Below, one piece after another: positions 29,905 through 41,226 of a DNA stretch of 64,000 nt. Origin of the DNA: Chondrosia reniformis (Eukaryota; Porifera; Demospongiae; Chondrillida; Chondrillidae); assembly GCA_947172415.1 (NCBI GenBank), contig OX359192.1, forward strand, positions 8,707,901 through 8,771,900. Reading direction: 5' to 3'. The notes below the pieces were generated by a model, which was not told where the DNA came from, did not search any database, and saw only the letters and a list, made by a program, of their open reading frames with translations. Position 1 is the stretch's first letter; each line of letters starts with the position of its first letter. The translations under genes and the position numbers were made by a program.

Positions 29905-32501
29905 ATGGCGTCGGACACTCAATGTATGCACAGTTAGTCTGCGGTTTCGCTAATAATTATTTTATTTTCTCTCTTAGTATGTACGGAGGAGCGTCCAGAG
30001 ACATACCTGGAACGAGCAGTGTTCCCCATTTTAATGCCAGCACTTGGAGCGATGCTTCACCGAGCTTTGGAAACGGAAGTAAACAACTTGTATGCGTACA
30101 TATGCATAGCAACGGTCAATATGACTGCCTGTTGTATATACATTAACTTAAAATGACAAATAATGCCTGTTTCTGTGCTGCAATGAATAACAGTTTAACT
30201 TTGTCTTTTCACAGAGAAGAAGACGTTTTAATTCCTTGGACTACCTTTGTGAATACCTGTACAAGTTAGTCATATGACAGTCACATGGCATGGATTCTCA
30301 AAGAGTATGTGTAGTGCACTGTGTGTTATGTGTTCTGGGTCACAATTAAATTCCTAACAGGCTCATGTTAAATTCTTTTTCCATCAATTTCAGTCACAAT
30401 CCAATGTGTAGCGACAGGAACCACGTGAACCTGTCAGACATACCATTTGTGAAGGACGAGTGGAGTATTAGGTACAAATTATAAAAAGCCACCAAATAGT
30501 CTCTACCAATCTATGGGGAATGCCCCATTCTACAATCTACATATCTACACTTACATTGTGTCCATATCTAGTGCTTTGTAAGTAGGTTGGTAAATTGAGC
30601 TGAATGAACACAAAATCCATTCATCCAGGTTATTGTGTTTCCATATACTGTCAGGCTCCAATTGGCTAACTGTAGAGATTCATGATCTGTGCACACATCA
30701 CTTTCTTGAGACAGAAATACTGATTGTTCTCTTCCCTCTTCTCAGACCTAGACCTCCTCCACCACTTTCAGCATTTTTGACAGAAGAAAAAGCTGCTCGC
30801 ATCATCCAATCTGCCTATAGAGGATACCTTGTATGTATACCCAGAACCTCCTGATACTCACACTAGCCACCTGATACTCACACTAGCCACCTGATACTCA
30901 CACTAACCACCTGATACTCACACTAGCCACCTGATACTCACACTAACCACCTGATACTCACACTAGCCACCTGATACTCACACTAACCACCTGATACTCA
31001 CACTAACCACCTGATACTCACACTAGCCACCTGATACTCACACTAGCCACCTGATACTCACACTAGCCACCTGATACTCACACTAACCACCTGATACTCA
31101 CACTAGCCACCTGATACTCACACTAGCCACCTGATACTCACACTAGCCACCTGATACTCACACTAGCCACCTGATACTCACACTAACCACCTGATACTCA
31201 CACTAGCCACCTGATACTCACACTAGCCACCTGATACTCACACTAGCCACCTGATACTCACACTAGCCACCTGATACTCACACTAGCCACCTGATACTCA
31301 CACTAACCACCTGATACTCACACTAGCCACCTGATACTCACACTAACCACCTGATACTCACACTAGCCACCTGATACTCACACTAGCCACCTGATACTCA
31401 CACTAGCCACCTGATACTCACACTAGCCACCTGATACTCACACTAGCCACCTGATACTCACACTAGCCACCTGATACTCACACTAGCCACCTGATACTCA
31501 CACTAACCACCTGATACTCACACTAGCCACCTGATACTCACACTAGCCACCTGATACTCACACTAGCCACCTGATACTCACACTAGCCACCTGATACTCA
31601 CACTAGCCACCTGATACTCACACTAGCCACCTGATACTCACACTAGCCACCTGATACTCACACTAGCCACCTGATACTCACACTAGCCACCTGATACTCA
31701 CACTAGCCACCTGATACTCACACTAACCACCTGATACTCACACTAGCCACCTGATACTCACACTAACCACCTGATACTCACACTAGCCACCTGATACTCA
31801 CACTAGCCACCTGATACTCACACTAGCCACCTGATACTCACACTAGCCACCTGATACTCACACTAGCCACCTGATACTCACACTAGCCACCTGATACTCA
31901 CACTAGCCACCTGATACTCACACTAGCCACCTGATACTCACACTAACCACCTGATACTCACACTAGCCACCTGATACTCACACTAACCACCTGATACTCA
32001 CACTAGCCACCTGATACTCACACTAGCCACCTGATACTCACACTAGCCACCTGATACTCACACTAGCCACCTGATACTCACACTAGCCACCTGATACTCA
32101 CACTAGCCACCTGATGCTCACACTAGCCACCTGATGCTCACACTAGCCACCTGATACTCACACTAGCCACCTGATACTCACACTAACCACCTGATACTCA
32201 CACTAGCCACCTGATACTCACACTAGCCACCTGATACTCACACTAGCCACCTGATACTCACACTAGCCACCTGATACTCACACTAACCACCTGATACTCA
32301 CATGTGACTAGTATAATTATATGATGTAGATCAGGAAGAAGGGAGATATGCAAGTTTTTCGAACGTGGTTGAAAGGATATAGAAAGGTACTTGTATAATT
32401 GTACTGGAATACCTAACTTAAATCTCTCCTTTGTACGACAGGAAGCAAAAGCTGCTAGATCCATACAGGGATGGTGGAGACAATTGAAGGGACTACTTTA
32501 A
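29905..32501 (+). CDS. IQCK: IQCK-like IQ-motif protein
   Basis: Exon 1 (ATG 29905) MASDTQ. Exon 2 YLERAVFPILMPALGAMLHR matches the FPLLLPALEALL block of IQCK. Small exons encode FNSLDYLCEYLY, NPMCSDRNHVNLSDIPFVKD, and PRPPPPLSAFLTEEKAARII-QSAYRGYL (IQ motif 1, about 30746-30831). After a 1.45-kb repeat-filled intron come KGDMQVFRTWLKGYRK and EAKAARSIQGWWRQLKGLL (second IQ-like motif), ending at 32501. IQCK is a small calmodulin-binding-type protein; in animals it is linked to ciliated and sperm cells, with limited functional data. Confidence 0.87.
30850..32302. repeat. 20-bp minisatellite, about 72 copies, in an IQCK intron
   Basis: Unit CTGATACTCACACTAGCCAC, very homogeneous, with AACCAC and GATGCT variants. 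It starts about 20 bp after the donor (CTT-GTATGTAT) of the IQ-motif exon and ends about 30 bp before the next acceptor. The repeat is nearly the whole intron. Confidence 0.97.
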
Positions 32502-32925
32502 TGCTCATTCCACACATTTTAAATGTATAACATGTCATGCAATGTATTAGTTTGTGAAGGCAATCTGTATTTTAAGAGTTGTTGGTTTGAATTCATATCC
32601 ATTTTACTGTGTGTAGACATACGTAAGTGAATATACCACACAAGAATTGAGTTTTTGATGTGATGTCATGCTATTCATTGTATGTATGCAATAGAATATA
32701 TTATACTATTCATGTGTTGAAATGTATAGATTATTGTAGCTATTGATGAGTGCACATCGTTTTCAGTTGTTTTTGATCAATAATATTACAATACAATGTT
32801 TTAAAGGACTCCAAATATAGTATAGGATTTAAATTGTGAATACAAGTACTACACCGTAAGTTATCCAAATACCCAAAGTAGTAGTATCAGTATAGAAATC
32901 ACCAAGTAGCTGCAGACAAGTTCAA
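32502..32925. other. Intergenic: 3' flank of IQCK and 5' flank of the beta-helix protein
   Basis: AT-rich sequence without coding features. The distal half should contain the promoter of the gene starting at 32926; no clear element is visible. Confidence 0.5.
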
Positions 32926-35900
32926 ATGATGTGCAAGCTAGAGACTGTCTTCATGTTCCTTGTACTGGTCTTCCTCCCTCAGTTCAGAACCAGTGGATAC
33001 ATTAGCATATTAATAACTGATATTCACACTGGTCAAGTTGCGTCAGACGATGAGAATTGTCTCCTTGGTGAGCATGCCTGTCAAACACTCCAATATGCCC
33101 TTGAAATGAGTTCCAACAGCAAATTTGATACTGACATCACAGTCAATGGGACACTTCACAACATCTCTGGAATCTTTAACTTCACTCAAATAGACTCAGT
33201 CATCCTCTCCAGCCCCAAAAGTGCCAGTATTACCTGTTTCTCTAGCAAGGGGAGTGGAAATGGTACAGCTATTCTCTACTTTAGAGATCTCAAAAGGATC
33301 CAGATCAGTAACCTTACCTTTCACCAGTGTCACTACTCACTATACCCAGCTGTGGTGTTTGATAAACAGCTTAAAAACTACAGAGTGGGTCTACAAGTTG
33401 AATTTGTTAACAATGTATCAATAGATCAAGTACGCATTACCAAGAGCAGTGGTAGTGGATTGAGACTGTACAATATCAAACAGGCAATCATAACATCGTG
33501 TCACTTTAGAGGAAATGGAAGATATTCTGATATTGCTGGAGGTATAACTGTGCATGGCAGTACTTCATACAAGAAGAATCTTAAGTATTTCAATGACAGC
33601 CTTCCCAAATGGCTAAACATAACTCACACTCAATTTATTAACAATGTCGCAATGAATAATCACACAAATGGGTATAAAGTACATAAAAAGCAACACTATC
33701 TAAGAGGTCGCGGAGCAGGTCTACAAGTTTCTCTCACAAATGAAACAAATAATTATGCAATTACTATTCAAGACTGTCAATTTCTGGATAACAAGGCCGT
33801 TTATGCTGGAGGGTTGCATTTTTATTTCCAGCATAAGGTGAGCGAAAACACTGTTTTAGTTAAAAATTGCAATTTTTCTGACAACTCAGGAGTAACCTAT
33901 GAACCAGAGGAGGAAAGCAGGGAATCAGGTGGTGGTGCATTTCAGATTATGTTGTCTGCTTTTCCATTCAATAAACTACAACTAATGCATAACAACACTT
34001 TCATTATTGAAGATTGCTTATTTCAAGACAATTCAGCTTATTGGGGTGGAGCAGTTTCCATAGTTGCAGCTGCAGAACACAATGTTCAATCCTCAAACAG
34101 TATTCGCTTCATTAATTGTAGCTGGAGGGAAAACAGAGCTAGATTGGGTTCAGCAGTGGACGCTGTCTATTGGACCAGACAAACTGGACCACTTGCATGT
34201 GTCACATTTGAAAATTGCAGCTTTGTAGGAAACACTGCTGTATACAGCAGGTCTTTGGATTTCCCTATTGAAGGTGCTGGAACTATATATTCAGATTTGG
34301 TACCTATTAACTTTACTGGAACAAATAATTTTGAAGAGAACAATGGATCCGGTATTACAGCGGTTGACTGCATTCTTAATTTTGAAAATGATTCAAACAC
34401 TAATTTCATTGCAAATGAAGGCATCAAAGGTGGTGGAATCTCCTTATATGGAAAAGCTAGGATAGTCCTTTACAAGAGCAGTACTTTAAGATTCAAAAAT
34501 AATTCTGCATTCCTGCTGGGCGGTGGAATATACTACAGAATCAGTGGACCAAGGAATCTGGTGACATCTCAGGACTGTTTCATTCAGTACTTTGACCCGA
34601 CTATTCATCCGACTAATTGGAGTGTTTCAGTGATATTTGACTGCAATGTAGCTAAAATGGATGGACATGACATTTATGCTAGCTCATTGTTTCCTTGCAT
34701 TTGGAATGGTGGGAGATTTGGGCATGGATTTAGTATAAATGCCTACAATGAAGTAAAAAATGTGTTCAAGACTAGTGGGTTTACTTATAATAATTGTAGC
34801 TGCTGGCAAAATGAGGCACTATCCTCCATTAGCACAGACTGTTTGAAAGTAAACAAAATTGACCTTAACCCAACTATTAAAGTGCAGCCTGGTAAAAATA
34901 TCCATCTCAATGAAAATTCTATTACAAATGAATTGGGTCATCCAGCACCATCTGTGTTTAGGTCAGATTCTAGTAATACTAAAATTGGAAAGGTTCTTTC
35001 ATCTCAACGCTATATTTTTGGAATGAATTTTTCAGTTTCCGGAAAACCAGGTAATAACTTTTCACTAAAGCTTTCAAGTCCTTGGACTCTTAGTTTGATC
35101 ATAAATCTCGATGTCTCTCTGTTACCCTGTGCACCTGGATTTATATTTCCTAACAAGGGCACTAAAAGTTCCAGTAGCAATACCTGTTCCTGTTCAGTTG
35201 GTAGCGGAAGTAATAACACGTACGTCGGAATAGTTGAATGTGATAAAGACTCATATAAAGCCAAAATGCGGCGGACATATTGGGCAGGATACCTTAAAGG
35301 CGTGGATGGTGGTGTTCCCTCTCTCTGTACTGATGAGGAAATTGAGGAGGGAGATTGTAAACTGTACACAGGGAGATGTCGTCCTGGTATATGCACCCAG
35401 ATATCTACTGAAACACTCCTTGAACTTCCAGACACTGCAAATAACACTCAACTTGCTGATAGAACTTGTGATCCAAGTTTGAATAGGAGTGGAATATTGT
35501 GTGGCAAGTGTAAAGATGGCTACGGACTATCAATTATATCTCAATTGTCAAAATGTGTAAAATGTACCCACAACTCAGTTGGAGAAGAGATAGGAGCATG
35601 GACCATTTGGGTCATTACTAGACTTGCCCCACTTACAGTGATGTTGATAATATTTCTACTCTTTGACATTGATGTGCTTACAAGGTCCCTACAGAGCTTT
35701 ATCTTCTTTGCTCAAATGCTGCCCATTTTGTTTCCCTACTTGGAATTAGAGGGTTCTACAAACCAGCCAAAAACTGTTACTACTCTGCTCAAACTGTCGT
35801 ATAGCTCATATAGTATGTGGAGGTTGGTGTTCTTTAGCTATATCATAGATTTTATACCCCACGTGTGTGACAAGTCTCTCAATGCACTGGACAAACTTCT

Positions 35901-36963
35901 GCTAGACTACATACCAGCATTCTACCCCTTTATATTCATTGGGGTGATATGGCTGGCCAAGTGGGTACAAGACAGAGGATACTGTTGGTCACCTTGCAAC
36001 AGAGCTGCCCATGGCATCCATAAAGCTATACATCGCCTGAAGAGGAGTTGGTCTCCAAACAGTACCATTATCCACGGGATTGCTGCATTCATTGTCTTCT
36101 CATACACAAGGTTTCTGCAAATATCATTGTATTTGATCACATATACACATTTATTTGGTCAAGGGGGCCAGCGGTCAGCCAAAGTGACCTACTTTGATGG
36201 CAACATTCCTTATGCTAGCAGAGATCATCTGCCATACCTCATCACTGCAGTCGTCATCATCGTGACATTTGTCTCCATTCCTCCTCTGATCCTCATCCTT
36301 GTGCCCATCTTGCCAAGAGCTCTGCTACACTATCAACCTGATCGCTCCAGCTACATCATCAAAGTATGTGACAGATTGTTCTCTGGACCAAAATGGCAGT
36401 GCTTTCTTGATGCCTTCCAAGGGGGATTTAAGGACAAGTGCACATTTTTTGCAGGGCTCTTCTTTGTATACAGAATAGCACTACTTTCAGCTTTCTCATT
36501 TAATACTTCTTTAGAATTGCAATACTTCACTCAGGCGGTCCTGGTAGTGTTTTTCTTGGTAGTACATGCAATATTTCAGCCATACAGGAGAAACCTCTAC
36601 AACATCATTGACACTCTCATTTATGGAAACATGCTAGTGATACTGTTGTTAGCCTCTCTGATGTGGTACCAGTCTTCCACCAACACACAGATTAGTAAAG
36701 TCTTGTACTGGCTGACCTTAACCTTGATCAACAGCCCACAGATGTGTTTTTTAGGTTACATTGTCTATAAAACAGCCAAGGTGATCAGAAGAGGTGTCCG
36801 GATTTGGAGACACAGAAGAAGCAGAAATGCCTTGAGAAAGCAAAGTCTTCGTGCGACTTCAGAGGAAAGGGAAGAGGAATTGATGCACAATAGCTTTGTC
36901 TGTAGAGGAGAATATGTATCAGCAGACTGCTCATCAGATGTACCTGAAAATAATTCCATGTAA
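32926..36963 (+). CDS. Intronless 1345-aa protein: Pmp-like beta-helix ectodomain plus multipass membrane domain
   Basis: Starts MMCKLETVFMFLVLVFLPQF, a signal peptide. Residues of about 40-650 form a right-handed beta-helix-like region. Repeated motifs such as FINNVAMNN, FLDNKAVYAGGLHF, FQDNSAYWGGAVSI and FKNNSAFLLGGGIYY match the polymorphic-membrane-protein type repeat (G-G-A/I near F-x-x-N-x-A). There are many N-x-S/T sequons. A Cys-rich hinge follows (CDPSLNRSGILCGKCKDGYG, about residue 850). About 10 hydrophobic helices come next, for example LAPLTVMLIIFLLFDI and FFAGLFFVYRIALLSAFSF, then a basic/acidic cytoplasmic tail. Related proteins are abundant in sponges and other early animals and are often mis-titled as bacterial Pmp. 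Neighbours and eukaryotic signals argue against contamination. Probable surface receptor or transporter-like protein; function unknown. Confidence 0.8.
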   Translation: MMCKLETVFMFLVLVFLPQFRTSGYISILITDIHTGQVASDDENCLLGEHACQTLQYALEMSSNSKFDTDITVNGTLHNISGIFNFTQIDSVILSSPKSASITCFSSKGSGNGTAILYFRDLKRIQISNLTFHQCHYSLYPAVVFDKQLKNYRVGLQVEFVNNVSIDQVRITKSSGSGLRLYNIKQAIITSCHFRGNGRYSDIAGGITVHGSTSYKKNLKYFNDSLPKWLNITHTQFINNVAMNNHTNGYKVHKKQHYLRGRGAGLQVSLTNETNNYAITIQDCQFLDNKAVYAGGLHFYFQHKVSENTVLVKNCNFSDNSGVTYEPEEESRESGGGAFQIMLSAFPFNKLQLMHNNTFIIEDCLFQDNSAYWGGAVSIVAAAEHNVQSSNSIRFINCSWRENRARLGSAVDAVYWTRQTGPLACVTFENCSFVGNTAVYSRSLDFPIEGAGTIYSDLVPINFTGTNNFEENNGSGITAVDCILNFENDSNTNFIANEGIKGGGISLYGKARIVLYKSSTLRFKNNSAFLLGGGIYYRISGPRNLVTSQDCFIQYFDPTIHPTNWSVSVIFDCNVAKMDGHDIYASSLFPCIWNGGRFGHGFSINAYNEVKNVFKTSGFTYNNCSCWQNEALSSISTDCLKVNKIDLNPTIKVQPGKNIHLNENSITNELGHPAPSVFRSDSSNTKIGKVLSSQRYIFGMNFSVSGKPGNNFSLKLSSPWTLSLIINLDVSLLPCAPGFIFPNKGTKSSSSNTCSCSVGSGSNNTYVGIVECDKDSYKAKMRRTYWAGYLKGVDGGVPSLCTDEEIEEGDCKLYTGRCRPGICTQISTETLLELPDTANNTQLADRTCDPSLNRSGILCGKCKDGYGLSIISQLSKCVKCTHNSVGEEIGAWTIWVITRLAPLTVMLIIFLLFDIDVLTRSLQSFIFFAQMLPILFPYLELEGSTNQPKTVTTLLKLSYSSYSMWRLVFFSYIIDFIPHVCDKSLNALDKLLLDYIPAFYPFIFIGVIWLAKWVQDRGYCWSPCNRAAHGIHKAIHRLKRSWSPNSTIIHGIAAFIVFSYTRFLQISLYLITYTHLFGQGGQRSAKVTYFDGNIPYASRDHLPYLITAVVIIVTFVSIPPLILILVPILPRALLHYQPDRSSYIIKVCDRLFSGPKWQCFLDAFQGGFKDKCTFFAGLFFVYRIALLSAFSFNTSLELQYFTQAVLVVFFLVVHAIFQPYRRNLYNIIDTLIYGNMLVILLLASLMWYQSSTNTQISKVLYWLTLTLINSPQMCFLGYIVYKTAKVIRRGVRIWRHRRSRNALRKQSLRATSEEREEELMHNSFVCRGEYVSADCSSDVPENNSM

Positions 36964-37408
36964 TGATACATAAACCTTTCCAATGTTCATTTATCAGCTC
37001 TTCATATTGTATCATGCAATAAAGTTTAAGTATTGTATAAGAAAGAAACATTTGCTGGGTACAATGCCTTGTGACTATTAATGGTGAATGTGTATTACAA
37101 TTTCGAAACTTTTATCATCAACATTATTTGTTGCAAATTTATATGCTTACTATTTATATGCATACTTGATAATTACACTTACTAGTCTACTGTAATTCAG
37201 GAAATGTTTGTATTGAAATATTTGCCCAAACCACAAACATTTCACACATGAAATTTTCACTTCATTCATTTGTGTGAATCAAGAAGTGCGTTTGGCTTGG
37301 ACCATGAAAATATTTTATAACAAAAATTTTTCAAATTTACAGTAGAGTAAAGAAATCATACTGTCACTCTTGTACATTTACCATGTCCATGCGCTATGTA
37401 AAAATTAT
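36964..37408. other. Convergent intergenic region
   Basis: AATAAA at 37018-37023 is a likely polyadenylation signal for the beta-helix gene. The rest is AT-rich with no coding feature. The ACAD gene ends at 37409 on the other strand. Confidence 0.55.
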
Positions 37409-38650
37409 TCAATTAGGCAAGGTGCCAGAGAGCTTGCAAATGATGGACAGCATCACTTCATCAGCTCCAGCTCCAATAGACAGCAGTCTAACGTCACGAT
37501 ACATCCTTGACACCTCCATTTCTGACATGTAACCCATACCTCCCCAAAACTGCAGACAGGCATCCGTAGTCTCCCTGCTCAGACGGCCAGCCTTCAGTTT
37601 TGCCATGGAAGCTAGTTTGGTCACATCGTATCCCTTCATGTGCAACCCTACTGCTCGGTAGACCAGGGAACGAAGTGCCTCTACCTCACTCTCCAGCTCG
37701 GCCAGTCTGAAGTGAACAGTCTGGTTGCTCAAGATGCTCCTTCCAAAAGCCTTTCTCTCCCTTGTGTAGTCTGCAGTCTCACTTATAAGTCTCTCCAGAG
37801 GCAGCAAAATAGAGCTTGCTGCCCACAAGCGCTCTCGTTGGAACTGCATCATCTGGTACATGAACCCCTTACCTTCCTCACCAATAATATTCCTACTTGG
37901 AATGCGTACATTGTCAAAGAAGATTTGCGCAGTATCAGAAGAATGGTGGCCAAGTTTCTTCAATATCCTGTCCACCGTTACTCCCTTGGTCTTCATGGGA
38001 AGGCAGATCAGCGACTTGTTCTTGTGGACGTCTGGACCCTCGCTAGTGTTGGCCAACAGACACATCCAGTCCGCCTGCGACCCACTGGTCGTCCACATCT
38101 TGCCACCATTAATCACCAGATCGTCTCCCGACCTCTTTGCAGTCGTTTTGATGCTAGCTACATCGGATCCAGATCCAACCTCGCTCACTCCGAGACAAGC
38201 CACCATATCCCCTGCTATCGTTGGAGAAAGAAAGGATTTCTTGAGCTCGTCGCTTCCAAACATGGCCAAGGCTGGAGTTGTCATGTCGCTTTGCACGCCA
38301 ATAGCCATCGGTACACCGCCGTTCTTAATGTGTCCGAGCTCTTCTGCTATAGCGACAGCATAACTATAGTCCAATCCCAGTCCTCCGTACTGCTCTGGCA
38401 TCGTAGCACCGAGAAATCCGTGCTCTCCCAGTTTCTTCATGACCTTGTGAGCTGGGAAGGGAGGCGATTCCTCCCATTCTTCCACGTAAGGATTAATCTC
38501 CACATCAATCAGTTTACGAAGCGATTCACGGAGTCGCTTGTGATCCTCAGAGAAAATGGATTCTTCTTGATAAGGAATGGAGGTCACAGAGCGAAATTGC
38601 GAACATCTAAAGCTCGCAGGCCGAAATACACACCTAACAAAGGACGCCAT
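37409..38650 (-). CDS. Mitochondrial acyl-CoA dehydrogenase (intact copy)
   Basis: Intronless, 413 aa. N-terminus MASFVRCVFRPASFRCSQFR is Arg/Ser/Phe-rich without acids, a probable mitochondrial presequence. ACAD motifs in order: LGEHGFLGATMPEQYGGLGL; VACLGVSEVGSGSDVASIKT (flavin/substrate signature 1); GGKMWTTSGSQADW; FDNVRIPSRNIIGEEGKGF; RKAFGRSILSNQTVHFRLAE; QFWGGMGYMSEMEVSRMYRD. The usual C-terminal catalytic Glu site (YEGT) reads IGAGADEVML, lacking that Glu. FQRERLWAAS on the helix that carries the base in LCAD and IVD has a Glu instead. So it is likely an LCAD/IVD-type dehydrogenase, perhaps for branched or unusual acyl-CoAs. Divergent from EME1. Confidence 0.92.
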   Translation of the reverse strand: MASFVRCVFRPASFRCSQFRSVTSIPYQEESIFSEDHKRLRESLRKLIDVEINPYVEEWEESPPFPAHKVMKKLGEHGFLGATMPEQYGGLGLDYSYAVAIAEELGHIKNGGVPMAIGVQSDMTTPALAMFGSDELKKSFLSPTIAGDMVACLGVSEVGSGSDVASIKTTAKRSGDDLVINGGKMWTTSGSQADWMCLLANTSEGPDVHKNKSLICLPMKTKGVTVDRILKKLGHHSSDTAQIFFDNVRIPSRNIIGEEGKGFMYQMMQFQRERLWAASSILLPLERLISETADYTRERKAFGRSILSNQTVHFRLAELESEVEALRSLVYRAVGLHMKGYDVTKLASMAKLKAGRLSRETTDACLQFWGGMGYMSEMEVSRMYRDVRLLSIGAGADEVMLSIICKLSGTLPN

Positions 38651-38707
38651 CTTTGATTAGAGGTCAATGATCGATCAGGCACTTATACGTATGTAGTAAT
38701 GTATTAA
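38651..38707. promoter_or_regulatory. Shared divergent promoter ACAD/EME1
   Basis: 57 bp between start codons, including TGATCGATCA and TACGTA palindromes. It has been copied in inverted orientation to 41824-41876, with a 4-bp deletion. Confidence 0.6.
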
Positions 38708-41182
38708 ATGGCCGTGCTACTCGATTCGGATAATAACTCTGACAGCGAAAGCAACCCTTTGCCTGATTTCTCTTGTGTATTTGATGTTGCCTCATCGAAA
38801 TCGTCCGATAGACATGGATGTTTGCAAAATTCGCGGGAAAAAGCAATAAATTTGACTAAAAGAAAGCGAAACATGGTTCGAACTTGTTATTACTATATAT
38901 GTCAAATGATCTATTTATCTAATTTCTCAGGTTATTTAACTCATTGTATATACTTTATGCACAATAGCATGTTCAGAGTTACATACTGTATTTGTGTTAA
39001 TGTAATGTTGGTCTACTGCAGGTAGTTGATCATGAGAGAACTACAGCTAAAATGGACAGGAAATTACAAAGAGAAGCAGATCGCAGGGAGAAGAGGCTTC
39101 GAAAGGACAAGGAGAAAGCTTCTCAGAAGGTGGTACTGTTGCATGTTCTCAATAGCAATTGACCCAAGTCTTCCTCCCATTTACTGCTCACAGACAGAGA
39201 GAGAAGCGAGGGCCGAAGTGAAGCCAGGTGAAAGACAAAAGGTATTACATTCACAGTCAGACCCTTGCATACCTACTACAAGTACTACTACTCACTGACT
39301 GTAGATATAGTGTATCTTCCTGTCAGCTTGTGTGTTAAATTCCAGTAATGTTGTACTCCATGTCCTCAGCAAATGACCGTCATGCTTGGAGAGGATCTAT
39401 CAGAACTGCTGCTTGAGGAGCTGGGCAGAGGTCTAGTGGAGTATGATATTCAGTTGGAGACAGCTAGACACCTCACCTCTGGTACAGTCAGGTGGAAGAG
39501 AGCGGTGCATACAAGATCTGTTGACCAAACTGCTCAAGTAGGTTATCCAATCAGTTTGTTAATTATATTATATTAGTATCTTCTCAATACAGATTTTACT
39601 GAATAAAGAATACAGTTTAGAAGGTCATGTTCTGATTTGTTTGACAGCCAAGGAATTTGTTTCTTTGTTGCTAGGTGACAGAGAAGTAGGTTTGCTCAAT
39701 CAGTGTTGCCTTTAAAGTGATTGTCTTTCTATTCCTCACAGTTGAGGATGGGTAGAACTGCTGACAAGTCCCTGATCCAGTTTGTTGAGCATCTGATCAG
39801 AGAGAGCTACCCTGAGTGTCAGCTGACAGTTGCGGTCTCTGGGATGGAAGCTTACTACAGGTAGCTGTCCACAGATCCGTGTACTGTATTTCAGTACTGC
39901 TCCACGTAGTTCACTGCTTTGATGTAGAAGTATTAAAACTAAACATAATAGACAGTTTAAGCAGCAAGTAAGGGATGGTATAACGACAGGGACTCACTCC
40001 CAGCCTCAGTCTGTATCAAAGACAGACGTGCAGGAAGGTCTGGTTAATGTACAGTTGCAGACTGGTTGTGTTGTGAGGCTGGTTGAAAAGTCATCGCATC
40101 TTGTTGAACTGATAGTTCATTTCACCAGAGCCATTGCTGACAAGCCATACAAGAAGACTAGTCTCTTTTCCTTCCACCCTGATCAAGCAACTTCTTCAAA
40201 AAAAGTAAAGACAATAATTATTCTTTAAAATGACCTGTAGTAATCTTTTTGTCTTTTTGCTTGCACTTTGCATAAATTCTATATTTGAGTTACAGTTTAA
40301 ATTATTGTACTAGCACCAACAAGGTGTTATGAGAAGAATGTAAACACTGCTTAAATGTGTAGTGTTTGTCATGTGTTATGAACTTTATAAGCTTCCCTAA
40401 TAATGATGATAGCCTGAGGTCTACAACACAGGATACTTACGTATCAGTAGCAGATTGGAGGGCGGGGGTGCTATTATTAGTTTTATTAGTATCTAGGAGT
40501 CACATTTGTACAAGGCCTATATCTCCATGAATCTGAAATGGTGCAGATTGATAAGGTTAAGCTAATCTATGTGTCCATGAATTGTTTTGAATTTCTTGTT
40601 CTGTAGAAAACTGATCAAAAGACTGAAGCTTCAGTTGCCTGGCAACATATGGTAATGCAGTTTACAAATGTGTCATCTCAGGTGGCTGCTGCCATAGTAA
40701 CAGAGTACCCCACTCCATCTTCACTCTATAAGGTGGGCCCCTTAGAATTGTATGCACCCTAATCTTTGCAGGGTCACTTGTTTGTATGTAAACTGGATCT
40801 CTGAGTTGCATATTTAGTTTGTAGTTTCCACTCTTGTCTCATGTACTCTACTATTCCATGCAGGCGTATCAAAGTTGTACCAATGTAAAAGAAGCCGAGT
40901 TATTACTTCAAAACATAACAGTAAGTCAATGTACATATTTCCTTGTTGAGCTGATAATCATTGTTAAACAACTGTTATGTAATGCATGTACGTTAGTCAC
41001 TGACATTTAATTAAACAGTTTCAGTTATTCATATAGTGCAACTGTATTCAGTGCTGTATACTCCAATGCAGGTGAGAAGAGGCGTTGGAGTGACAGCCTC
41101 GAGCAGAAGAGTAGGACCCATCTTTTCCCGAAGACTACACTCCTTTTTAACTGACACTGATGGACAAACCACATTATCCTAA
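38708..41182 (+). CDS. EME1: EME1-like subunit of the MUS81 structure-specific endonuclease
   Basis: Exon 1 starts MAVLLDSDNNSDSESNPLPD, an acidic Ser/Asp N-terminus as in EME1. Short exons then give the basic helix RKLQREADRREKRLRKDKEK and VKPGERQK. The catalytically inactive ERCC4-like nuclease domain follows: LIQFVEHLIRESYPECQLTV; TDVQEGLVNVQLQTGCVVRL; LVELIVHFTRAIADKPYKK. The helix-hairpin-helix C-terminus has AAAIVTEYPTPSSLYKAYQS and ITVRRGVGVTASSRRVGPIF, ending TTLS at 41182. These blocks match EME1 (VDAEEALVDLQLHT, FTKAVAEAPFKK, VRRGEGVTSTSRRIGPELS). Known role: non-catalytic partner of MUS81 in cutting branched DNA, in the nucleus. About ten small exons. Confidence 0.9.
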
Positions 41183-41226
41183 TCATTCTAATTTGTAAGT
41201 GTTAGAAATGTAAGTTCACCGAAAAT

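Noticed and set aside
30850-32302. CRISPR-like direct repeats
   Set aside because: Units are contiguous 20-mers without unique spacers and lie in a eukaryotic intron.
32926-36963. Bacterial (chlamydial) Pmp contamination or lateral transfer
   Set aside because: It has a eukaryotic signal peptide, many N-glycosylation sequons, a multipass C-terminal half and metazoan neighbours. Bacterial Pmps end in an autotransporter barrel, which is absent.
37640-38656. 338-codon + strand frame
   Set aside because: Antisense shadow of the ACAD coding sequence; the ACAD motifs are on the - strand. The same shadow appears at 42834-43631.
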